DNA from: Deltaproteobacteria bacterium
GTDB lineage: Bacteria; Desulfobacterota; DSM-4660; Desulfatiglandales; HGW-15
Length of the DNA: 47,932 bases
Assembly: GCA_016931115.1 (NCBI GenBank)
Contig: JAFGFM010000075.1
Span: forward strand, 1 to 47,932
Direction of reading: 5' to 3'
Part shown: positions 42,219 to 47,932 of the stretch, piece by piece
How the letters are laid out: each line of letters starts with the position of its first letter
Position numbering within the stretch: position 1 is the first letter of the stretch
The notes under the pieces: generated by a model
Told to the model about the DNA's origin: nothing
What the model saw: only the letters and a program-made list of their open reading frames with translations
Databases searched by the model: none
Translations under genes and position numbers: made by a program

Positions 42219-42944
42219 TTATGAAACACCCTTTATCGCCTTCTGTTTCATTTCCTCAAAGGTCTCTTTCCACTTACTTATTTTTGGTGAGAGGGTAAAT
42301 CCCCTGTACATCCCCCATGTCCTGTTTGCCCTCTCTGCCTGTGTTTTAAAATCCATATCCTCATGGTTGATTATCCTTCCATCTTCTACAAGCTTCACAA
42401 AAAGGGGTATGCCATCTATCTCCTTGGTTTTGTCAGCAATCACACGCATATCTTTCTGCTCATAGACCCTTACCCTGCCAGGGATAGACTCCTTTCCGGG
42501 CGAATTGCTGAATTTTATGTTGGGGTTTTCCAGGGTCATGGACCTCTTGAATGCGGCAGAGAGGGTATCGCGGTGGAATCCCCTGTAATAATAGCCACCG
42601 GCACCAGGGAAAAGAATATTATCCGGCTCTGCCCCGGTCTCCTGTTTGAACAGGGCATATACCTCCTTTACCTTTTCAGGGGTCACCTCATCTTCAAACA
42701 CAATGAGCCTGTTTTCTATCCCCTCTTGCTTCATCCTTTTATAATATCTGACACACTGCCCGGCAATATCCCCTGAATCAACGCGTATCCCTATCCTGCC
42801 ATTTTCAGGGAATCTTTTCATGATGGTAATGGCGTTTTCCATGCCTACAGTCTCTGCCTCCACAAGGTCAGATAAAAGCGAGGCGCTGCCTGCACCCTTT
42901 ACGAATCTCTCCATTGCCTTTAATTCAGCTGCCTCAGGAGCCAT
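42219..42944 (-). CDS. Nicotinate phosphoribosyltransferase-like, C-terminal part (split gene)
   Basis: The 241 codons match the C-terminal half of PncB-type nicotinate phosphoribosyltransferases: GIRVDSGDIAGQCVRYYKRM (canonical LRxDSGD), RLIVFEDEVTPEKVKEVY, and IKFSNSPGKESIPGRVRVYE (canonical KLSxxPGKxT). PncB uses nicotinate, PRPP and ATP to make nicotinate mononucleotide. The part carrying the substrate loop and N-terminal catalytic region is missing here. The preceding gene (42920-43159), in another frame and overlapping by 25 bases, holds the adjoining middle part, so one gene has been split by a frameshift. An ATG at 42944 could still give a separate protein, but it would lack half of the enzyme. 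Confidence 0.6.
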   Translation of the reverse strand: MAPEAAELKAMERFVKGAGSASLLSDLVEAETVGMENAITIMKRFPENGRIGIRVDSGDIAGQCVRYYKRMKQEGIENRLIVFEDEVTPEKVKEVYALFKQETGAEPDNILFPGAGGYYYRGFHRDTLSAAFKRSMTLENPNIKFSNSPGKESIPGRVRVYEQKDMRVIADKTKEIDGIPLFVKLVEDGRIINHEDMDFKTQAERANRTWGMYRGFTLSPKISKWKETFEEMKQKAIKGVS

Positions 42945-43159
42945 TCATGGCCTGCCATGATCAGCTTTCCATCCGCCCCATTTTTCGGCAGCCCTTTTCT
43001 CATGGTGAGGTGGTAGGCTGCATCACATTTTCCAAGCCATTCATCAGCTGACCACATGGTACGTTTATAGGTGTCTGATGATGGAAAACCTCCCCCGATA
43101 AACCATGATGCAAGAAATTCCGCTATCATCTCTTTACGTTTTTCTTCTATATGCCCCAT
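42920..43159 (-). CDS. Nicotinate phosphoribosyltransferase-like, N-proximal part (split gene)
   Basis: The 79 codons start at an ATG at 43159 with AAAGGA upstream. The part DEWLGKCDAAYHLTMRKGLP with KLIMAGHEW corresponds to the E. coli PncB stretch around NYDLARRL...GTQAHEW, so this is the segment immediately before the 42944 frame. After GHEW the frame hits LLRQLN and stops, while the homologous continuation is in the other frame. About 150 N-terminal residues of normal PncB (with the DAYKLHM-type start) have no counterpart before 43159. A broken gene is likely; sequencing error or recoding is an alternative. Confidence 0.5.
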   Translation of the reverse strand: MGHIEEKRKEMIAEFLASWFIGGGFPSSDTYKRTMWSADEWLGKCDAAYHLTMRKGLPKNGADGKLIMAGHEWLLRQLN

Positions 43160-43307
43160 TGTATTTTTCCTTTTACAGTGCTAACTACTCTAAATCCTGA
43201 TAAATTTATTGTGTTTACATCAACCCTGACATAGTATCAGTTAATAATTTTTTACAAAATAATATTTTGCAGGTCTGGTCAAGCAACCTGTTGCAGGAGA
43301 GATACTT

Positions 43308-43982
43308 GTGAGAAAAAAAATATTGCTCCCGATATTAATATCCCTGATTTTGGTTTTGCAGCTATTTACCGGGTGTGGCACCGGTATGAAAAGCATCTCG
43401 TCAACGCCCGGTATGAAATGCGATGAAAAGGCTGATGAGGCATTAATGGATAACAGGTTTGAAAAGAGCGTTATCCTTCATGAATTTTTTATCAAGGAAC
43501 ACCCTGAAAACGGGCTTGCCATGTATCACCTTGGATACAGCCATGGTCAGCTTAACGACCGTGAAAAAGAGATGAAATATTATGAGGAGGCGATCAGGCT
43601 CGGGTATTATGGCTCTGGCATATTCTTTAACCTGGGCATGGCTTACAGCGAGATGGAAAAATATGATGATGCTGTAAGGATTTTTAAAAAGGCAATAGAG
43701 GTTGAGCCAGAAAGTGCTGATAATCATTTTGGCCTGGCATTGACATATGAGAAAATGGGGGACCTTGCCGGGGCTGAAAAGGCATTGATAACGGCGGCAA
43801 AACTCTCTCCCAGCGATATTGATGTTAATTATTTTCTTGGAAAGCTTTACCTTGAAACCGGCAAAAAGGAAGAGGCCTTTAATCAGCTTGAAAAACTCAT
43901 TAAGATAGCCCCCGATGATGAGATGACCCTTGATCTCCAGAAGGCGCTTGAGGAAGTAAGTGAAGATAATACCGGTAATTGA
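43308..43982 (+). CDS. TPR-repeat lipoprotein
   Basis: The 224-aa product starts at a GTG at 43308 with GCAGGAGAGA upstream. The lipoprotein signal ends LFTGC (Cys23). From about residue 40 it consists of TPR units: EKSVILHEFFIKEHPENGLA, YHLGYSHGQLNDREKEMKYY, FNLGMAYSEMEKYDDAVRIF, FGLALTYEKMGDLAGAEKAL and FLGKLYLETGKKEEAFNQLE. Such proteins scaffold envelope complexes; the partner is unknown. Its 3' end overlaps the HisA-like gene by 23 bases, so the two are translationally linked even though one product is exported and the other is a cytoplasmic-type barrel. Confidence 0.82.
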   Translation: MRKKILLPILISLILVLQLFTGCGTGMKSISSTPGMKCDEKADEALMDNRFEKSVILHEFFIKEHPENGLAMYHLGYSHGQLNDREKEMKYYEEAIRLGYYGSGIFFNLGMAYSEMEKYDDAVRIFKKAIEVEPESADNHFGLALTYEKMGDLAGAEKALITAAKLSPSDIDVNYFLGKLYLETGKKEEAFNQLEKLIKIAPDDEMTLDLQKALEEVSEDNTGN

Positions 43983-44691
43983 TATCCTTAATGGTGAGGT
44001 CGTCCATGCAGTCAGGGGAGAGCGTGATAATTACATGCCTGTGAAAAGTACCCTTGCTGAAGGAAGCGACCCGCTGGAAATAGCAAAGGTCCTGACCCGG
44101 GTTACTGGCAGCAACCATGTTTACATTGCTGACCTTGACGCCATCCTTAACAGGGGAAGCAACAGGGAGCTCTTTCCCCTTCTTAAGTCAATTGGCATAT
44201 CCCTTATGGTTGATGCAGGTGTTTCAGACGCAGGCTCTGCCCTGGATGTAAAAAGGGCAGGGGCAGATAAGATAATAATTGGAACTGAGACCATTTCTGA
44301 TATTGATCAACTAACTGAAATTGCAAAGCAAATTGATTCTGATGGCCTTGTTATGAGCATAGACATCAAAAAAGGTGTGGTGCTTTCAAAGGCAGATGAA
44401 CTCAATGGGGTTGCCCCTTTAGAGGCAATAAAGAAGCTGACAGGAAAGGGTATTAAGAATTTTATCATACTTACCCTTGACCTTGTCGGTTCAGGGGAGG
44501 GGCCTGATGCAGGGTTAATAAACCAGGCGCGAAGGGAGTTCCCTTCTCATACGCTTATTTCAGGTGGCGGGGTAAAATCACATGTGCATCTTAGGCAATT
44601 AAATGCGGCAGGTGCAGACGGGGTTCTTGTCGCAACCGCCCTGCACAGGGGATGGATCACCAGAAATCATATCTTCAACAATAGTATTTAA
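43960..44691 (+). CDS. HisA/HisF-related TIM-barrel protein (COG1411-like)
   Basis: The 243-aa product starts at a GTG at 43960 with GAGG six bases upstream, inside the end of the TPR gene. It begins IPVIDILNGEVVHAVRGERDNYMPV, like HisA, and has HVYIADLDAIL, LMVDAGVSDAG, DKIIIGTETI, LVMSIDIKKGV and LISGGGVKSHVHL, the beta-strand/phosphate-binding signatures of this barrel family. The length and the RGERDNYMP segment fit the HisA-related COG1411 group known from methanogens and methylotrophs, where a tie to methanopterin or methanofuran-type cofactors is suspected. No his genes lie nearby, so histidine synthesis is unlikely. Confidence 0.78.
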   Translation: MKIIPVIDILNGEVVHAVRGERDNYMPVKSTLAEGSDPLEIAKVLTRVTGSNHVYIADLDAILNRGSNRELFPLLKSIGISLMVDAGVSDAGSALDVKRAGADKIIIGTETISDIDQLTEIAKQIDSDGLVMSIDIKKGVVLSKADELNGVAPLEAIKKLTGKGIKNFIILTLDLVGSGEGPDAGLINQARREFPSHTLISGGGVKSHVHLRQLNAAGADGVLVATALHRGWITRNHIFNNSI

Positions 44692-44851
44692 TAAAAAAAC
44701 TCTTGACAGAGACCCCATTCAGGTTATCTACTCCCGGTATTTTACGATGATATAAAAAAGATGTTTTATCTCATTACATCATTATTATTAGCATCCATGA
44801 GATGATAAAAAATACCAGGCATGTGCATGGGTTAATAAGGAGGCAAAAATC

Positions 44852-45361
44852 ATGTATTCAAAGACGGTTATGGATCATTTCAAGAAGCCGAGAAATGTCG
44901 GGACAATAGAAAACGCTGATGCAATCGGCGAGGTTGGAAATCCCCTTTGCGGCGATATGATGACCATATATCTCAAGATTGAGGATGAGAGGATCACTGA
45001 TATCAAATTCCAGACCTTTGGCTGCGGTGCGGCAATAGCTGTTTCAAGCATGCTTACTGAGATGGCAAAGGGCAAGACAATAGAAGAGGCAAAAAAAATC
45101 ACAAACAAGGATGTTGCAGAGGCGCTGGAAGGGCTCCCTAAAAACAAACTCCACTGTTCAAACCTCGGGGCTGATGCCCTCCAGGTCGCAATAAAGGATT
45201 ATGAAGACCAGAAGGCTGGAAAGCCCAGGCAGGAGAGGCAACAGGCTGAGAAACATGAACATGCGGAAAAGGATGTCTGTTACTGCCCCTATTGTGATTC
45301 AGAGGTGGGTGAGGGTGAGGCATTCTGCAAGTCATGTAAAAATGCGCTGGTTCATCTCTAA
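44852..45361 (+). CDS. NifU/IscU-type Fe-S scaffold with added zinc ribbon
   Basis: The 169-aa product has a complete IscU-like domain (1-120): Cys33 with GD (PLCGDMM), Cys58 (FGCGAAIAVSSML) and His101-Cys102 (LHCSNLGADAL). These are the cluster and sulfur-acceptor ligands. A charged linker (121-141) leads to a C-terminal zinc-ribbon-like module CYCPYC...CKSC (Cys145, 148, 159, 162). The linker and ribbon are not part of ordinary IscU, which ends near 125-130 aa. AAGGAGG precedes the start. The NifS-like gene follows after 21 bases, so a dedicated cluster-assembly or sulfur-relay pair is likely. Confidence 0.85.
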   Translation: MYSKTVMDHFKKPRNVGTIENADAIGEVGNPLCGDMMTIYLKIEDERITDIKFQTFGCGAAIAVSSMLTEMAKGKTIEEAKKITNKDVAEALEGLPKNKLHCSNLGADALQVAIKDYEDQKAGKPRQERQQAEKHEHAEKDVCYCPYCDSEVGEGEAFCKSCKNALVHL

Positions 45362-45382
45362 CCGGTATCTTTAGGGGGTAAT

Positions 45383-46546
45383 ATGAATATCATTAACTTT
45401 GACCACTTATCAGCCAACCCTATCCTGCCAGAGGTGCAGGAGGCCATGATTGATGTTATAAGGAATAACTATGGCAACCCTTCGAGTCAACACAGTCTGG
45501 GTGATGCTGCTGCAACTGCGCTTGAGGCAGCAAGGGATTCTGTTTCGGCCCTGATCAACTGCCCTGTTTCAAAGGAGATAGTTTTTACATCCGGCGGGAC
45601 CGAGTCTGTGAACCATGCAATAAAGGGTGTAGCCTTTGCAAAGGCAGATAAGGGGAAGCATATAATCACCTCAAATATAGAGCACAACGCTGTGATCAGG
45701 TCACTTAAACGGCTGAAATTGTTTGATTACAATGTAACATCTGTGTCTGTTGATAAATATGGCATGGTTGACCCTGCCGAGATAGAGGCAGCTATAAAGG
45801 ATGACACGATCCTCATATCCATCATGCATTCTAACAATGAGATAGGCACCATACAGCCCATAAAAGAGATCGGTGAGATTGCAAAGGCCCGCAAGGTGCT
45901 CTTTCACAGCGATGCAGTAGACTCTGTAGGTGTTGTACCTGTTGATGTGCAGGAGCTGGGCGTTGACCTGTTAAGTTTCGCCTCAAACCCATTTTATGGC
46001 CCAGCGGGTGTGGGTGGTTTATATATAAAGAGGGGTACTGCCATTTGGCCCATGTTTGACGGGGGTGTGCAGGAGAATAATAAAAGGGCAGGCACAGAAA
46101 ACATGATAGGCATAGTCGGCATGGGAAAGGCTGCTGAATTTGCAAAAAGGGATATGGAAAAAAGGATTGCCCACTCAAAAATGCTCAAGGAGAAATTTTT
46201 AAGAGAGCTGCCTGACTATCTTGATGAGTATATCATTAACGGCCACCCGGAAAAGAGCCTTCCGAATCATATAAGCATCTCTCTCAAATATATAGAGGGC
46301 GAGAGTGTTGTACTCATGCTTGATGAAGAGGGAATAGCTGTCTCCACCAGGTCGGCATGTGCGGCAGGGGCATTAAGGGCATCACATGTACTGTTGTCCA
46401 TAGGCCATGAATTTGCTGATGCACAGGGCACCATGGTGATAACATTTGGTATGGAAAACACAGAAGAAGATGTTGAGAGATTTTTAGCAGTGCTTAAGGA
46501 GACAGTAGTTTCCTTAAGGGAGATTTCGCCTCTGTATAAAAAATAG
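45383..46546 (+). CDS. NifS/IscS-like protein lacking the PLP lysine
   Basis: The 387-aa class V aminotransferase fold follows cysteine desulfurases closely: FTSGGTESVNHAI, the His101 region SNIEHNAV, NNEIGTIQPI, Asp177 (HSDAVDS) and the active-site loop Cys326 (STRSACAAG). At the Schiff-base position, where IscS-type enzymes read SAHKFYGPKG, this one reads SNPFYGPAG, with Pro203 in place of Lys. Gln of HxDAVQ is Asp180, and the substrate-binding Arg near RFSLG is Val352. The bases at 45973-46003 are unambiguous in frame, so this is not a translation slip. It may be a persulfide carrier or scaffold. It is paired with NifU and followed by FdhD. Confidence 0.85.
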   Translation: MNIINFDHLSANPILPEVQEAMIDVIRNNYGNPSSQHSLGDAAATALEAARDSVSALINCPVSKEIVFTSGGTESVNHAIKGVAFAKADKGKHIITSNIEHNAVIRSLKRLKLFDYNVTSVSVDKYGMVDPAEIEAAIKDDTILISIMHSNNEIGTIQPIKEIGEIAKARKVLFHSDAVDSVGVVPVDVQELGVDLLSFASNPFYGPAGVGGLYIKRGTAIWPMFDGGVQENNKRAGTENMIGIVGMGKAAEFAKRDMEKRIAHSKMLKEKFLRELPDYLDEYIINGHPEKSLPNHISISLKYIEGESVVLMLDEEGIAVSTRSACAAGALRASHVLLSIGHEFADAQGTMVITFGMENTEEDVERFLAVLKETVVSLREISPLYKK

Positions 46547-46721
46547 ACCAGGGCATTCAGGCAATTCAGCGGAATTAACAGTGCCGGTGTCTTAATGTAT
46601 ATTACCTCTTGGGATTTTAAGGGATGGTTTATAAAGATAGTATCAATAGCAAAAAGCAGGAAAAAGGGGACAAGAAAAACCCCACAGGATTCTGTAGTAG
46701 TTTAAAAGGACTTCTCTAAAC

Positions 46722-47567
46722 ATGGGTCAATACCCGGGAAATATATTTAAAGAGCGAATATCAGGCACAGAGGTAAGCCGATCCTTTGAAATAACAAGGT
46801 TTGAAAAGGGTGTGCCTGTATCAGACCGGCATGAACTCATTGGCGAAGAGCCGCTCCTTATGAGGATTGAAGAAAAACCCTATTCTGTTGTCATGCGTAC
46901 TCCCGGTGATGAGATATTTCATGCGGCAGGTTTTTGCCTCGCTGAGGGTATAGTGGATGACCATACAGATTTCAATTCCATAGGCTTCTGCGCAGATATG
47001 GACCCCAATGTGGTCGAGATAACGCTTACTCCTGAAAGGGTCAAAAAGGTTGCCCCCCTGCTTGAAAGAAAGGGATTTGTAAGCCAGACCAGCTGCGGCA
47101 TATGCGGCAAGGGTTTGATTGATGAGATCTCCCAGATATTAAAGAGGGGAGATACAAAAAAGCGGGTCACCCCGGATGAAATCCGCTGGGCGGGCGAGAG
47201 GCTTGAAGAGACGCAGAAACTTTACAACCTTACACGCGGCTCCCATGCCATTGTTGTCCTTGATAATAATCTTGAGGTCATCTCAAAGGGCGAGGATGTT
47301 GGTCGCCATAATGCCCTTGACAAGGCAATCGGCAGGGCCCTTATGGATAAAAAACTCCCTGATGCCTTCATGGTTGTGCTTTCATCCAGGATAAGCTTTG
47401 AGATGATCCAGAAGACAAACCGCGCAGGTATATTTTTTATACTGAGCGCCTCAAGGCCAACTGCACTTGCGGTTGAACTTGCCAATAGTCTAAATATGAC
47501 CCTCGTATGCCTGAGTGACTGGAAAGACATGATAGTTTTCAGTGGACAGGAGAGGATTATATGGTAA
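46722..47567 (+). CDS. fdhD: FdhD sulfurtransferase for formate dehydrogenase/molybdopterin sulfuration
   Basis: The 281-aa product has FdhD signatures: LMRIEEKPYSVVMRTPGDE, LAEGIV, SQTSCGICGKGLIDEI (Cys125 and Cys128), GEDVGRHNALDKAIGRA, SSRISFEMIQK and ASRPTALAVELA. FdhD takes sulfur from a cysteine desulfurase (IscS in E. coli) and passes it to the bis-guanine-dinucleotide Mo/W cofactor of formate dehydrogenases. AAAGGA lies about 11 bases before the ATG. The adjoining NifU and NifS-like genes suggest a local sulfur-relay cluster. No formate dehydrogenase gene is in the window, and the AOR at 8.8 kb binds a different pterin form. Confidence 0.9.
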   Translation: MGQYPGNIFKERISGTEVSRSFEITRFEKGVPVSDRHELIGEEPLLMRIEEKPYSVVMRTPGDEIFHAAGFCLAEGIVDDHTDFNSIGFCADMDPNVVEITLTPERVKKVAPLLERKGFVSQTSCGICGKGLIDEISQILKRGDTKKRVTPDEIRWAGERLEETQKLYNLTRGSHAIVVLDNNLEVISKGEDVGRHNALDKAIGRALMDKKLPDAFMVVLSSRISFEMIQKTNRAGIFFILSASRPTALAVELANSLNMTLVCLSDWKDMIVFSGQERIIW

Positions 47568-47641
47568 TATCCTCACAATTTCTGCGGCAGCAGTCATGGT
47601 TCTGTAACTGGAACCAATTCCTGTTCCGAGGGGGCATCTGA

Positions 47642-47932
47642 GTGTCAGCTGAAGATATCAATACCGGTAATGGACCTACCATCATTAGCAGATTAAAAAA
47701 CTGGACGCCGGTTATCCTGTCATGCATTGTAGGTCTGGTACTGCTTGTATCAGGTCTGCAAAAGGCGTTTGGGGTAGACCTTTTTATCCGGCAGATACGG
47801 GATTATGATATAATATCAAATCCATTGCTTATTATTATGGGTGCCTGGGCACTTATTACCCTTGAATGTGCTCTTGGGGCAGCTCTTACAGTAAATTTTC
47901 AACCAAAAATTGCAGTGCCTCTGGGCGGGGCA
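47642..47932 (+). CDS. MauE/DoxX-like membrane protein, 3' end outside window
   Basis: Ninety-seven codons are visible, starting at a GTG at 47642 directly after a stop codon and with GAGGGG upstream. After a hydrophilic N-terminus, SAEDINTGNGPTIIS, come two hydrophobic helices: VILSCIVGLVLLVSGLQKAF and LIIMGAWALITLECALGAAL. The GLxxLxSGxxK pattern in the first helix and the (L/E)xxLG at the end of the second are typical of MauE/DoxX-type membrane proteins. These often act with thioredoxin-like proteins in disulfide or quinone redox tasks. It follows fdhD by 74 bases. Confidence 0.6.
   Translation, partial: MSAEDINTGNGPTIISRLKNWTPVILSCIVGLVLLVSGLQKAFGVDLFIRQIRDYDIISNPLLIIMGAWALITLECALGAALTVNFQPKIAVPLGGA

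Noticed and set aside
44703-44725. TTGACA followed by TATCTA as promoter of the NifU gene
   Set aside because: Spacer of 16 with only three of six -10 matches; not listed as a feature.

Overview
The window looks like a chromosomal stretch of a strictly anaerobic, respiratory Gram-negative bacterium, most plausibly a Desulfobacterota (former Deltaproteobacteria) lineage. The evidence is the gene mix: a tungsten/molybdenum aldehyde:ferredoxin oxidoreductase (AOR), a TRAP transporter, a fused FAD/Fe-S oxidoreductase, a LUD-domain protein, FdhD, a NifU/NifS pair, a PEP-CTERM protein with a sigma-54-type promoter, and many lipoproteins, porins and OmpA-type proteins. No rRNA, tRNA or CRISPR array was seen. 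The taxonomic call is an inference from gene content, not from a marker gene.

Layout. 1-1.2 kb: two AT-rich minus-strand genes for exported proteins (SIMPL domain, small lipoprotein), separated by an attC-like imperfect inverted repeat that may mark an integron cassette junction. 1.5-2 kb: an FMN split-barrel protein. 2.2-10.7 kb, plus strand: a compact catabolic-looking locus of TRAP transporter (DctP, DctQ, DctM), three cupin-type proteins holding five related modules, an EthD-like protein, an Lrp/AsnC regulator and an AOR. A LUD-domain protein faces it (10.8-11.5 kb). 11.7-14.5 kb: an LpoB-like lipoprotein and its COG3014-like TPR partner, then a membrane-anchored protein. 14.5-19 kb: a PEP-CTERM protein, a secreted protein, a tiny ribbon-helix-helix-like gene, an SDR, and long repeat-rich non-coding DNA. 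19.1-21.7 kb: a GlcD/GlcF-like fusion flavoprotein. 21.7-24.3 kb, minus: three envelope proteins. 24.7-28.7 kb, plus: an OprD-like porin, a chemoreceptor and a zeta-toxin-like pair.

28.7-38.5 kb is almost entirely minus strand: prolyl-tRNA synthetase, then an island of membrane-tethered enzymes and membrane proteins (three alpha/beta hydrolases with N-terminal anchors, an anchored metallo-beta-lactamase-fold protein, two DUF4386-like and one DUF998-like integral membrane proteins, two small unknown proteins, and a deletion remnant of a fourth hydrolase). A winged-helix/TolB-like/TPR regulator diverges from its upstream end. 40.6-43.2 kb: IlvE and a split nicotinate phosphoribosyltransferase-like gene. 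43.3-47.9 kb, plus: a TPR lipoprotein, a HisA-related barrel, NifU with a zinc ribbon, a NifS-like protein that lacks the PLP lysine, FdhD, and the start of a MauE/DoxX-like membrane protein.

The most interesting candidates for undescribed biology are: (1) the TRAP-cupin-EthD-Lrp-AOR locus, where in both two-module cupins the first module has lost its metal ligands and the second has kept them; (2) the membrane-tethered hydrolase island with its divergent cytoplasmic regulator; (3) the NifU/NifS-like/FdhD cluster with a predicted non-canonical NifS. Intergenic DNA carries degenerate seven-base tandem repeats and several dispersed palindromic repeat families, and repeats adjoin at least one gene truncation.
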